Shown here one piece after another: positions 1-8,089 of a stretch of DNA of 20,437 nt (position 1 is the first letter of the stretch; each line of letters opens with the position of its first letter). A program made the position numbers and the translations under genes. The DNA is from Pseudomonadota bacterium (GTDB taxonomy: Bacteria > Pseudomonadota > Gammaproteobacteria > Pseudomonadales > UBA5518). Where the stretch lies: NCBI GenBank assembly GCA_022705125.1, contig JAKJFB010000012.1, forward strand, positions 2,315 through 22,751, in the 5' to 3' direction. The notes under the pieces were generated by a model, which worked only from the letters and a program-made list of their open reading frames with translations, had not been told where the DNA came from and made no database searches.

Positions 1-198
1 GACGCTGGCGGGGCCGCCCGAGAGGATCACGCCGCTGGGCGCCAGGCGCTTGATCTCCGCGATGGGAAAATCAAACGGCACGATCTGGGAATAGACATGC
101 AGTTCGCGCACCTTGCGCGCGATGAGCTGCGTGTACTGCGAGCCGAAGTCGAGAATCAGGATGCGCTGGGCGTGGATATCGGTGTTCATCGCGGTCAT
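1..198 (-). CDS. guaA: GMP synthase (glutamine-hydrolysing), N-terminal part
   Basis: GuaA amidates XMP to GMP using glutamine and ATP, the last step of de novo guanine nucleotide synthesis in the cytoplasm. Only the first 66 codons are inside the window; the gene continues past position 1. The visible part is the start of the class I glutamine amidotransferase domain: [20 protein letters not shown], then a segment ending [12 protein letters not shown], as in E. coli GuaA. Two in-frame ATGs lie at 198 and 189. A GGAG sits only 3 bases before the first and 12 before the second, so the start may be either; I chose the longer. It lies downstream of guaB on the same strand, 165 bp away, the usual guaBA order. 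The gap holds REP-like palindromes and a GC hairpin, so the two genes may not be equally expressed. Confidence 0.93.
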   Translation of the reverse strand, partial: MTAMNTDIHAQRILILDFGSQYTQLIARKVRELHVYSQIVPFDFPIAEIKRLAPSGVILSGGPASV

Positions 199-210
199 TT
201 TCTCCGTGCC

Positions 211-241
211 GGAAACAAGCGCGGGGCCTGCTCGGCCCCGC
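211..241 (-). terminator. Possible GC hairpin attenuator between guaB and guaA
   Basis: Positions 221-228 and 234-241 form a perfect 8-bp GC stem (GCGGGGCC / GGCCCCGC) with a 5-base loop. Read on the minus strand it is followed by GCTTGTTTCC, a short and interrupted T-run. It lies just upstream of guaA, so it could act as a weak terminator or attenuator inside guaBA. The T-tract is poor, so the call is tentative. Confidence 0.3.
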
Positions 242-256
242 GGGAAATCAGTTGCG

Positions 257-350
257 GTCGCGGGCATGGCCCGCTCCTACATCTGGCATCGTCGCAACCC
301 CTGTAGGAGCGGCCCATGGCCGCGACATCGCGCGCATGGCGCGCTCCTGC
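257..350. repeat. REP-like cluster, three units (guaB-guaA gap)
   Basis: Three 24-bp units of one family are present. Each runs GTAGGAGCG, a CATG centre, then CGCGA. They lie at 303-326 (forward), 327-350 (reverse, abutting the first head-to-head) and 257-280 (reverse). The 303-350 pair recurs at 10668-10715 with a single base difference. Each unit is itself palindromic around CATG, so the cluster can fold into hairpins in either strand. This resembles REP/BIME elements of gammaproteobacteria, which are usually moved by RAYT-type transposases; no such enzyme is in this window. Confidence 0.8.
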
Positions 351-363
351 AAATTCGGGCCTG

Positions 364-1854
<1,491 letters not shown>

Positions 1855-1870
1855 TTACTGAAGGCGCGGC

Positions 1871-1899
1871 ATTATACGGGCCGCACCCCGCACGGTAAA
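1871..1899 (-). promoter_or_regulatory. guaB(A) sigma70 promoter
   Basis: On the minus strand a perfect -10 box TATAAT (1876-1871) is separated by exactly 17 bp from a -35 box TTTACC (1899-1894, 4 of 6 consensus). Initiation would fall near 1865, leaving a leader of about 30 bases before the guaB ATG. This is the best sigma70 promoter in the window. Confidence 0.72.
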
Positions 1900-1910
1900 C
1901 CGCCCGTCCC

Positions 1911-2010
1911 GTGGGTCCGGATTCATCCGGACAAGCTCCCCCTGTGGGTCCGGATTCATCCGGACGAATGTCCGGTTAAAACCGGACCCACATCAGGCCC
2001 ACATCAGGCC
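1911..2010. repeat. 18-bp hairpin family, tandem units plus palindrome
   Basis: Two direct copies of a 22-bp unit lie at 1911-1932 and 1944-1965. Each is GTGG followed by the perfect hairpin GTCCGGAT-TC-ATCCGGAC. A related palindrome GTCCGGTT-AA-AACCGGAC follows at 1970-1987. An 11-base direct repeat, CCACATCAGGC, then starts at 1988 and again at 1999 and runs into the end of msrA. The same arrangement (two units plus palindrome) is found at 16855-16925 with compensatory stem changes. It sits between the 3' end of msrA and the guaB promoter and could act as a terminator or mRNA 3'-end stabiliser. Confidence 0.8.
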
Positions 2011-2648
2011 CCAGATGCAGCCCCCACCGGGCAGGCCACCCCCGTGCCACCGATGCCGCAGTAACCCCCGGGGTTCTTGGCCAGGTACTGCTGGTGGTAT
2101 TCCTCGGCGTAGTAGAACGGCCCCGCGGCGCGGATCTCCGTGGTGACCGGGCCGAATCCCGCGGCGCGCAACACCTGCTGGTACGCATCGCGCGAGGCCA
2201 GCGCGAGGCGCAGCTGCTCCCCGGAATGCGTGTAGATACCCGAGCGGTACTGGGTGCCGATGTCGTTGCCCTGGCGCATGCCCTGGGTGGGGTCGTGGCT
2301 CTCCCAGAACACGCGCAGCAGCTCGGGGTAGCTCGTGCGCGCCGGATCGAAGACCACCAGCACCGCCTCGGTGTGCCCGGTGCGCCCGGAGCACACCTCG
2401 CGGTAGCTGGGGTTCGGCGTGAGCCCCGCGCAATAGCCCACCGCGGTCGAGTAGACGCCGGGCTGCTGCCAGAAGCGACGCTCGGCGCCCCAGAAGCAGC
2501 CGAGCGCGAACTCGGCCAGTTCCAGTCCGGGCGGGAACGGCGGCACGATGCGCGCGCCGTTCACGAAGTGCAGCGGCGGCACGGTCATGGGCTCGGCGCG
2601 CCCGGGCAACGGGTCGGCGGGCATCGGGATTGCCGGGGTTGTGCTCAT
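2004..2648 (-). CDS. msrA: Peptide-methionine (S)-S-oxide reductase MsrA
   Basis: MsrA reduces methionine-S-sulfoxide in proteins and free methionine, with thioredoxin as reductant, in the cytoplasm. The protein has 214 residues, matching the E. coli enzyme (212). The catalytic motif GCFWG gives Cys51. [33 protein letters not shown] and [16 protein letters not shown] follow in the expected order. The C-terminal GGYCGIGG and VACPVG supply the two recycling cysteines of the E. coli-type three-Cys mechanism. I chose the ATG at 2648 because [15 protein letters not shown] aligns with the E. coli start; an ATG at 2708 would add 20 unlike residues and overlap the upstream gene. It begins 40 bp after the kinase gene stop, so it is probably the last gene of that operon. 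A hairpin repeat lies at its 3' end. Confidence 0.95.
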   Translation of the reverse strand: MSTTPAIPMPADPLPGRAEPMTVPPLHFVNGARIVPPFPPGLELAEFALGCFWGAERRFWQQPGVYSTAVGYCAGLTPNPSYREVCSGRTGHTEAVLVVFDPARTSYPELLRVFWESHDPTQGMRQGNDIGTQYRSGIYTHSGEQLRLALASRDAYQQVLRAAGFGPVTTEIRAAGPFYYAEEYHQQYLAKNPGGYCGIGGTGVACPVGAASGA

Positions 2649-2688
2649 GGTGCGGATTCCGGATCGGCGTCTGGACGACGCATGGATG

Positions 2689-3756
2689 TCAATCGAGTAC
2701 GCTGGCACCGGCCGAAGCGATCATCCGCGCCGCCTCGCCAAAGCGCAGCGCCTCGGTGCTGGAGGCGTTGCCGTCGATGCCGCGCTTGTACACGCCCTGG
2801 CAGATCGCCGCGAGGCGAAAGAAGCTGATCGCGAGATAGAAGGTCCAGTCCGGTATCGCCCCGATACCCATCGCGGCGCAGTAGCGCGCGACGTACTCCT
2901 CCTCCCTCGGGATGCCGAGCGCCGCGCGGTCCACGCCGCCCAGCCCGCGCAGCGCGGCCGCGCCATGAGGCAGGCGCCACTGCATGCACTGGAAGGCGAG
3001 ATCGGCGAAGGGGTGGCCCAGCGTCGAGAGCTCCCAGTCGAGCACCGCGACGATGCGGTCTTCGGTGGCGTCGAACATCAGGTTGTCGAGGCGGTAGTCG
3101 CCGTGCACCAGCACCACGCGCCCGTCGTCCGCCGGCAGGCGCCCGGCGAGCCACGTCATCAGCGCCTCCATGGCCTCGATGCGCTCGGTCTCGGCGGCGC
3201 GGTACTGCTTCGTCCAGCGGTTGAGCTGGCGCGCGTAGTAGTTGCCCGGCTGGCCGTAGTCTGCGAGGCCCACCGCCCCCACATCGACGCTGTGCAGCGC
3301 TACCAGCACGCGGTTCATCTCGTCGTAGATGCGCGCGCGACGCGCGGCATCGAGCTCGGGCAGCGTGGGCTCCCACAGGATGCGCCCGTCGAGGAACTCC
3401 ATCACGTAGAACATGCTGCCGATCACGGTGTCGTCGTCGCAGAGCGCGAGCGCGCGCGGCACCGGCACATCCGTGGGCGCCAGTGCCCGCAGCACGCGAT
3501 ATTCGCGGTCCACCGCGTGCGCCGAGGCCAGCAGTGCGCCCGGGGGTTTGCGCCGCAGCACGTAACGCCCGCTGTCGGCCTCGAGCAGGAAGGTCGGGTT
3601 CGATTGTCCGCCGGCGAACTTGCGCGCGCTGCGCAGGCCGTGAAAATCCTCGACCGCCTGTTCCAGCCACGCACCCAGCTTCTCCACGGGCAAATCCGTC
3701 GGTGCCGCCTTGCTCATGTCATCAGAATCCTTGTAGCGCTGCCCGGGTTCAGCCAT
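2689..3756 (-). CDS. APH-family kinase, ACAD10/11 N-domain type
   Basis: This is a protein-kinase-like phosphotransferase of the aminoglycoside phosphotransferase fold. Residues 49-60 ([12 protein letters not shown]) are the glycine-rich nucleotide loop, VLRRKPPG holds the ATP lysine, [10 protein letters not shown] (216-225) is the catalytic loop, and VLDWE (238-242) carries the metal-binding Asp. The sequence [44 protein letters not shown] is that of the ACAD10/11-type branch. Members of this branch (human ACAD10/11 kinase domain, Pseudomonas LvaA) phosphorylate 4-hydroxyacyl-CoAs during 4-hydroxy acid breakdown, so that role is inferred here; antibiotic resistance is unlikely. No acyl-CoA dehydrogenase is adjacent. 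The ATG at 3756 overlaps the phosphatase gene by 8 bp and has GAGGA 11 bases upstream; an alternative ATG at 3717 has AAGGA 10 bases upstream and would give 342 residues. Confidence 0.85.
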   Translation of the reverse strand: MAEPGQRYKDSDDMSKAAPTDLPVEKLGAWLEQAVEDFHGLRSARKFAGGQSNPTFLLEADSGRYVLRRKPPGALLASAHAVDREYRVLRALAPTDVPVPRALALCDDDTVIGSMFYVMEFLDGRILWEPTLPELDAARRARIYDEMNRVLVALHSVDVGAVGLADYGQPGNYYARQLNRWTKQYRAAETERIEAMEALMTWLAGRLPADDGRVVLVHGDYRLDNLMFDATEDRIVAVLDWELSTLGHPFADLAFQCMQWRLPHGAAALRGLGGVDRAALGIPREEEYVARYCAAMGIGAIPDWTFYLAISFFRLAAICQGVYKRGIDGNASSTEALRFGEAARMIASAGASVLD

Positions 3757-4447
3757 AGGTTATCGCATCCTCGCGCCCGGCGCGCTCGAGATGCGGCACG
3801 GCGTTCCAGCTCGACAGCAGGAAGCGCTCGCGGTTGAGGTGAAAATGCGACACCGAGGTGTTACGCACCTGCATGTTCAGGTCGGCGATGTGCGCGGGCG
3901 AGAGCCCGAGCCGGCCCCCCAGCAGCGCGGACATCGCGCCGCCGGAACTGATCGCGAGCAGGCGCGCGCCCCGCGCCGTCAGCGCCTGCAGCGCGGCGGC
4001 GGCGTCCGTAGTGCGCCGCATGAAATCGCCCCAGGTCTCGGGCAGGGGGCCCGGCAGCTCCCCGGCGGCCCAGGCCAGCATCGCCAGTTTCAGCAGCCGG
4101 TAGAACGCGGGCTTCGTGGCCGGCTCGGCACGCCAGGCCGCCACGCGGGCATCGTCGGGGTGCGCGGCGGCGAAGGCCGCGACCAGTGCGCGAAAATCGT
4201 ACTCGTCGAGCCCGGGCAGCTCGATCGCATCACCGCCCGTATCGAGTTCCATGCCCTCGAGTATTCCCGCCAGCGTCTGGCGATGGCGGCGCAGGGTGCC
4301 CGTGACCAGCACGTCGAAGCGGATGTCGCGCGAGGCGAAGTATTCGCCGAGCCAGCGCGACTGGCGCTCGCCCAGCGCGGAGAGGCAATCGTAATCGGCA
4401 CTGTGAAACGAGGCCTGGGCGTGCCTGACGAGATAGAGTTCGGCCAC
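3749..4447 (-). CDS. Histidine phosphatase family protein
   Basis: This is a phosphoglycerate-mutase-like phosphatase of 232 residues. It starts AELYLVRHAQASF, whose RHA motif gives the phospho-accepting His9. VTGTLRRHRQT (48-58) supplies phosphate-binding arginines, and the ELPGLDEYDF segment probably holds the general acid. The second catalytic histidine normally found in a SHGG motif is not seen: the equivalent place reads ISSGGA (166-171). The substrate is unknown. I chose GTG at 4447 because family members start directly before AELYLVRHAQ and a GGGA lies about 9 bases upstream; an ATG at 4540 would add 31 unlike residues. It overlaps the kinase gene by 8 bp, so kinase and phosphatase are probably co-translated and may act in the same pathway. 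It is divergent from the lysine-rich gene at 4650. Confidence 0.85.
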   Translation of the reverse strand: MAELYLVRHAQASFHSADYDCLSALGERQSRWLGEYFASRDIRFDVLVTGTLRRHRQTLAGILEGMELDTGGDAIELPGLDEYDFRALVAAFAAAHPDDARVAAWRAEPATKPAFYRLLKLAMLAWAAGELPGPLPETWGDFMRRTTDAAAALQALTARGARLLAISSGGAMSALLGGRLGLSPAHIADLNMQVRNTSVSHFHLNRERFLLSSWNAVPHLERAGREDAITYG

Positions 4448-4595
4448 TGGCGGTTTCCCGGAAAACTTCGAAAGTTCGCTGCCGGGGCATGGTAATGGCG
4501 CCGGCGCCGCGCGGTCCATCCATGTGCTCAGACGCGGCAAGCGACGCTGTTTTCTAGTATGAGCTTTCTAATCCCGAGGACTACTCTGGCGCCAT

Positions 4596-4615
4596 CGTGA
4601 ACACAAGGGTTCACG
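4596..4615 (+). promoter_or_regulatory. Inverted repeat in the leader of the lysine-rich gene
   Basis: A perfect 7-bp inverted repeat, CGTGAAC and GTTCACG, is separated by 6 bases (ACAAGG). It ends 34 bases before the ATG at 4650. It could be a leader-RNA hairpin or a binding site for a dimeric regulator. I could not identify convincing -35/-10 boxes around it. Confidence 0.3.
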
Positions 4616-4649
4616 GCTAATCCCCGATTCCAGCCACAGGAGAATCACC

Positions 4650-5147
4650 ATGGCTCAAGACGCAGCGAACATCATCGAAGAAACCGTGAAGCCGGCGGCC
4701 CGTCGCGTCGTGCGCCGTGCCAAGGCGGCGGCAACGAGCAAGCCCGCGGCACGCAAGAGCGCCGCTACGAAGGCCGCGGCACCGAAGCGCGCCTACAAGC
4801 GCAAGGCCACTGCCGCGAGCAAGGCGAAGCCGGCAATCTCGCTGAAGAAGGCCTCCGAGACCGCGAAGGAAGTTGCCTACGTGCAACTCGGCATCTGCGG
4901 CAAGGTCTACGACGAGGTGAACACCCGCGTGACCAAGGCGCGCAAGGTGGCTCCGAAGAAATGGAGCGACCTGGTCAAGCGCGGCGAGCGCGTGCAACAG
5001 GACCTCGACAAGGTGCAGAAGGACCTGACCAAGGACCTGCGCAAGCGCGTCAACAAGCTCGAGATTCCGGCGCCGATCGAAACCCGCGTCACGAAGTTCA
5101 CCAAGGCGGTCAAGAAGTTGACGGCTCGCGTCAACAAGGCAGCCTGA
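4650..5147 (+). CDS. Lysine/alanine-rich phasin-like or histone H1-like protein
   Basis: This is a basic protein of 165 residues with no signal peptide. Residues 14-66 are a low-complexity Lys/Ala/Arg tract with AKAAATSKPAARKSAATKAA-like repeats, similar to histone H1-like tails (AlgP, PhaF C-terminus). Residues 67-165 look like amphipathic helices with no proline until the PAP near 140; GERVQQDLDKVQKDLTKDLR suggests a coiled coil like that of phasins. PhaF has the same two parts in the opposite order (phasin domain first, basic tail last). A role in binding DNA, polyhydroxyalkanoate granules or both is therefore plausible but is inference. The start is firm: AGGAG lies 8 bases before the ATG. 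The gene is monocistronic, with an inverted repeat in its leader and a strong terminator just after it. Confidence 0.8.
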   Translation: MAQDAANIIEETVKPAARRVVRRAKAAATSKPAARKSAATKAAAPKRAYKRKATAASKAKPAISLKKASETAKEVAYVQLGICGKVYDEVNTRVTKARKVAPKKWSDLVKRGERVQQDLDKVQKDLTKDLRKRVNKLEIPAPIETRVTKFTKAVKKLTARVNKAA

Positions 5148-5175
5148 TCCCCGTTCACGGTCTCACAACCCGCTC

Positions 5176-5204
5176 AAAGCCACCCCCCGGGGTGGCTTTT
5201 TTTT
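5176..5204 (+). terminator. Rho-independent terminator after the lysine-rich gene
   Basis: AAAGCCACCCC (5176-5186) pairs with GGGGTGGCTTT (5189-5199), and the T-run continues to 5204, giving eight Ts in a row. It lies 28 bases after the stop codon at 5147. The stem is strong and GC-rich, and the tail is a textbook one. It separates this gene from the following flavoprotein gene. Confidence 0.92.
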
Positions 5205-5260
5205 GCGCCGCGAATCACCATCGGCCCGCCACATCCACGACGCGGACATCCGGGGCAGGC

Positions 5261-6358
5261 ATGCGGGGCAATCTGGACATCGCCGTGATCGGCGGCGGCA
5301 TCAATGGCATCAGCAGCGCGACCGAGCTCGCGGCCGAGGGGCACCGCGTCGAACTGTTCGAGCGCGGCGAACTGATGGGCGAGACCAGCAGCCGCTCCTC
5401 GAAGCTGCTGCACGGCGGCCTGCGCTACCTCGAGACCGGCGAGCTGCGCCTGGTGCGCGAGGCGCTGGGCGAACGCTCGCGCTGGCTCGCGGACTGCCCG
5501 CAGCACGCACAGCCGCTGCGCCTCGCGCTGCCGGTGTATGCCGGCGTGTCGCGCTCACCGCTGCTGCTCGGCGCCGGCCTCGCGCTCTACGGCCTGCTGG
5601 CCGGCAGGCAGGGTCTCGGTCGATCGCAGTGGCTGGGCGCGCGCGAGTTCGCGCGCCTGAATCCGCAACTGAAGCCCGAGGGGCTGCGCGGGGGCTTCTA
5701 CTTCTTCGACGGCCGCATGGACGACCGCGCGCTCGGGTTGTGGCTGGCCGGCGTGGCGCGCTCGCGCGGCGTGGTGATCCGCGAGCACGCGCCGGTGCTG
5801 GGGATCGATGCGGGTGGCGGCGTGCGGCTCGCAACCGGCGAGCAGCGCTTCGACCTGGTGGTGAACGCGGCCGGCCCCTGGGCCGAGGTGCTGTTGCGCG
5901 ACTCCGGGCTGCAACCGGCCCACGGCATCGACTGGGTGCGCGGCTCGCATATCGTGTTCGACGAACCGCTCGCGCAGGCCTGCCTGCTGCAGGTCCCGGG
6001 CGAGAAGCGCATCTTCTTCGTGCTGCCCTGGCAGGGGCGCACCCTGGTGGGCACCACCGAGGTGGCACAGTCGCGCGAGGAGCCGATCGCGGCGAGCGAG
6101 GCGGAAATCGACTACCTGCTCGCGGCCCGCAACCACTATTTCCGCGCGGCGAAGACGCGCGCCGACGTCGCCGAGGTGTTCGCCGGCGTGCGCCCGTTGC
6201 TGCATTTCGAGGGTGACCCGGGTCGCGCCAGCCGCGAGTACGCGCTGGCGCGCCAGGACCGCGTGCTCAGCATCTACGGCGGCAAGTGGACCACGGCGCG
6301 CGCGCTCGGGCGGCAGGTCGCGCGGATGGTCAGGGAATCACCACCGCCGCCCCGGTGA
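5261..6358 (+). CDS. GlpD-like FAD-dependent glycerol-3-phosphate dehydrogenase, short form
   Basis: This is a flavoprotein of the DAO/GlpD family with 365 residues. DIAVIGGGINGISSATELAA (residues 6-25) is the FAD dinucleotide-binding motif. TSSRSSKLLHGGLRYLE, VNAAGPWAE, DWVRGSHIVFDE, FFVLPWQGRTLVGTTE, FAGVRPL and SIYGGKWTTARALG all match E. coli GlpD segments in the same order. The homology ends there: the roughly 130-residue C-terminal domain of GlpD (about 500 residues) is absent, and the gene stops cleanly. The likely reaction is oxidation of sn-glycerol 3-phosphate to dihydroxyacetone phosphate with electrons to quinone, but another 2-hydroxy substrate is possible. I chose ATG 5261 because MRGNLDIAVIGGG gives the usual short N-terminus; the frame is open further upstream only through the lysine-rich gene and terminator. 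The 3' end overlaps the convergent alcohol dehydrogenase gene by 29 bp. Confidence 0.88.
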   Translation: MRGNLDIAVIGGGINGISSATELAAEGHRVELFERGELMGETSSRSSKLLHGGLRYLETGELRLVREALGERSRWLADCPQHAQPLRLALPVYAGVSRSPLLLGAGLALYGLLAGRQGLGRSQWLGAREFARLNPQLKPEGLRGGFYFFDGRMDDRALGLWLAGVARSRGVVIREHAPVLGIDAGGGVRLATGEQRFDLVVNAAGPWAEVLLRDSGLQPAHGIDWVRGSHIVFDEPLAQACLLQVPGEKRIFFVLPWQGRTLVGTTEVAQSREEPIAASEAEIDYLLAARNHYFRAAKTRADVAEVFAGVRPLLHFEGDPGRASREYALARQDRVLSIYGGKWTTARALGRQVARMVRESPPPPR

Positions 6359-7331
6359 AGCGCCCGGCGCGCAGATCGTCGAGCGCCCGGTTCACGTCGG
6401 CGAGCGCGTAGCGATGCACCTCGGTGCGCACCGGCAGCGCGGCCGCCAGCGGCAGGAACTCCTCGCCGTCGCGGCGCGTGAGGTTCGCGACCGACTCGAT
6501 GTGGCGCTCGCCCCACAGATCGGCATACGCGAATGACGGAATGTCGCTCATGTGGATCCCGGCACAGATCACGCGCCCGCCCTTGCGCACCGCGCGCAGC
6601 GCCCGCGGCACCAGCTCGCCCTCGGGCGCGAAGATGATGGCCGCATCGAGCGCGACCGGCGCCGGCGCGCTGCTGTCGCCCGCCCACACCGCGCCGAGGC
6701 GGCGCGCGAAATCCTGCGCCTCTTGATCGCCCGGGCGCGTGAACGCATAGACCTCCTGCCCGTGGTGGCGCGCCACCTGCACCAGGATGTGGGCCGCGGC
6801 CCCGAAGCCGTAGAAGCCGATGCGCCGCGCCGCGCGCGCGGGACGATAACTGCGATAACCGATCAGGCCGGCGCACAGCAACGGGGCGGCCTGGACGGCA
6901 TCGAAGCCGGGCGGGATGGCAAAGCAGTAGCGCGCGTCGGCCACGCAGTACTGCGCGAAGCCGCCATCGACCTGGTAGCCGGTATAGACCGCGCCGTCGC
7001 AGAGGTTCTCCTCGCCGGCGCGGCAGAAGTCGCAGTCGCCGCAGCTGCCGCCGAGCCACGGCACGCCGATGCGCTCGCCGACGGCGAAGCCCTTGACGCG
7101 ATCGCCGCGGGCCACGACCTCGCCGACGATCTGGTGCCCCGGCACCAGCGGCAGGCGCGGCTCGCGCAGCTCGCCATCCACCACGTGCAGATCGGTGCGG
7201 CAGATGCCGCAGGCCAGCACCCGCAGCAGGACGCCCTCGGGCCCCGGTGCCGGCACGGTGCGCATCTCGGCGCGCAGCGGCTCGCCGGGGGCGTGCAGCA
7301 CCATCGCGCGCATCGTCGAGGGCATCGTCAT
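6330..7331 (-). CDS. Zinc-dependent alcohol dehydrogenase
   Basis: This is a medium-chain dehydrogenase/reductase of 333 residues, a normal length. The catalytic zinc site is LACGICRTDLH (Cys41) with GHQIVG (His66). The structural zinc ligands are Cys97, Cys100, Cys103 and Cys111 (GSCGDCDFCRAGEENLC). GFYGFGAAAHILVQVA (172-187) is the Rossmann nucleotide loop. The sequence fits the bacterial AdhP/AdhA-like group that interconverts alcohols and aldehydes with NAD(P)H; the exact substrate cannot be read. The ATG at 7331 has GGGGAG 10 bases upstream; the upstream extension of the frame to 7457 has no family resemblance. It is divergent from the HNH gene and convergent with the GlpD-like gene, so it is probably transcribed alone. 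Confidence 0.92.
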   Translation of the reverse strand: MTMPSTMRAMVLHAPGEPLRAEMRTVPAPGPEGVLLRVLACGICRTDLHVVDGELREPRLPLVPGHQIVGEVVARGDRVKGFAVGERIGVPWLGGSCGDCDFCRAGEENLCDGAVYTGYQVDGGFAQYCVADARYCFAIPPGFDAVQAAPLLCAGLIGYRSYRPARAARRIGFYGFGAAAHILVQVARHHGQEVYAFTRPGDQEAQDFARRLGAVWAGDSSAPAPVALDAAIIFAPEGELVPRALRAVRKGGRVICAGIHMSDIPSFAYADLWGERHIESVANLTRRDGEEFLPLAAALPVRTEVHRYALADVNRALDDLRAGRFTGAAVVIP

Positions 7332-7522
7332 GAAGCTGTAACTCCCCGCGCGGACGCTGAAACCTGCAGCATTGGCAGGATCGTGTCGTCGCAGCTGTTG
7401 ATCGGGCGACCGTGATGGGTTTACTGTAATTCGCACCCGGCGTTGACACCAGCGCAACGCCCCAGCAGGAGGAGACGGCTTTTCCCTACCGTGAACCCTC
7501 GAACTGCGCAGCGGGGAGGCAC

Positions 7523-8086
7523 ATGCTGAACCCCCGGATCCTGCGCCTCAATGTCGCCGGCCAGCCCGTCGAATGGCTGAGCTGGCAGGAAGCAACCTGT
7601 CTCTACGCGCGCGACATGGTGGCGTGGACGCTGGGCGACCAGGTGCGCACCGTTTTCGGCGGCATGTCGCGCCTCACCGGCCTGCAATCATCGATCGCGC
7701 TGCACAGCATCATCGCCTGCGCCGGCCACGTGTCGTGCAAGCCGCGCCTGGTGCCGCCGCTGACCAACCGCGCGCTGTTCCGCCGCGACCTGCACCTGTG
7801 CATGTACTGCGGCGTGCGTTTCGGCGAACGCGAACTGACGCGCGACCACGTGCTGCCGAAATCGCGCGGCGGCCGCGACCACTGGCGCAACGTGGTGGCG
7901 GCCTGCAAGCGCTGCAACCAGCGCAAGGGCAATCGCCTGCCCGAGGAAGCCGGCATGGAGATGCTCGCGGTGCCCTACCAGCCCAACACGGCCGAGTGGC
8001 TGGCGCTGATCAACAGCGACCGTATCCGCGGCGACCAGATGGAATTCCTGCGCACGCAGTTCTCGCCACACTCGCGCTGGAGCTGA
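7523..8086 (+). CDS. HNH endonuclease family protein
   Basis: The protein has 187 residues. The C-terminal half is an HNH (beta-beta-alpha metal) nuclease domain: CMYCG (Cys93, Cys96), LTRDHVLPKSRGG (Asp108, His109), then HWRNVVAACKRCNQRKGNR (Asn123, Cys128, Cys131). The two CxxC pairs bind structural zinc. The N-terminal half (VLRLNVAGQPVEWLSWQEA-like, residues 6-24) is a conserved region found in chromosomal HNH proteins of many proteobacteria whose role is not established. No methylase or restriction gene is next to it. The ATG is preceded by GGGGAGG with 3 bases between. The stop at 8086 is 3 bases before the TTG of the ligase gene, so the two are probably in one transcript. In that setting a metabolic or repair role is as likely as defence. 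Confidence 0.9.
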   Translation: MLNPRILRLNVAGQPVEWLSWQEATCLYARDMVAWTLGDQVRTVFGGMSRLTGLQSSIALHSIIACAGHVSCKPRLVPPLTNRALFRRDLHLCMYCGVRFGERELTRDHVLPKSRGGRDHWRNVVAACKRCNQRKGNRLPEEAGMEMLAVPYQPNTAEWLALINSDRIRGDQMEFLRTQFSPHSRWS

Positions 8087-8089
8087 AGC

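Noticed and set aside
2689..3756. Aminoglycoside resistance gene
   Set aside because: The kinase motifs are shared, but the surrounding sequence and residues fit the ACAD10/11-type branch rather than antibiotic kinases.
2548..3837. A 429-codon plus-strand frame opposite msrA and the kinase
   Set aside because: Its composition is shadow-like (His/Ala/Arg/Gln) and the opposite strand carries complete motifs of two known families.
4961..5260. Upstream extension of the GlpD-like frame
   Set aside because: It would run through the lysine-rich gene and its terminator. The family start motif begins a few residues after the ATG at 5261.
7443..7448. Perfect TTGACA as a promoter for the HNH gene
   Set aside because: No -10-like hexamer lies 16-18 bp downstream (the spot reads CAGGAG), so I did not call a promoter.
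7523..8086. HNH gene as part of a restriction, homing or anti-phage system
   Set aside because: No methylase, helicase, intron or mobile-element boundary is adjacent. Its family is a common chromosomal one and its neighbours are metabolic.
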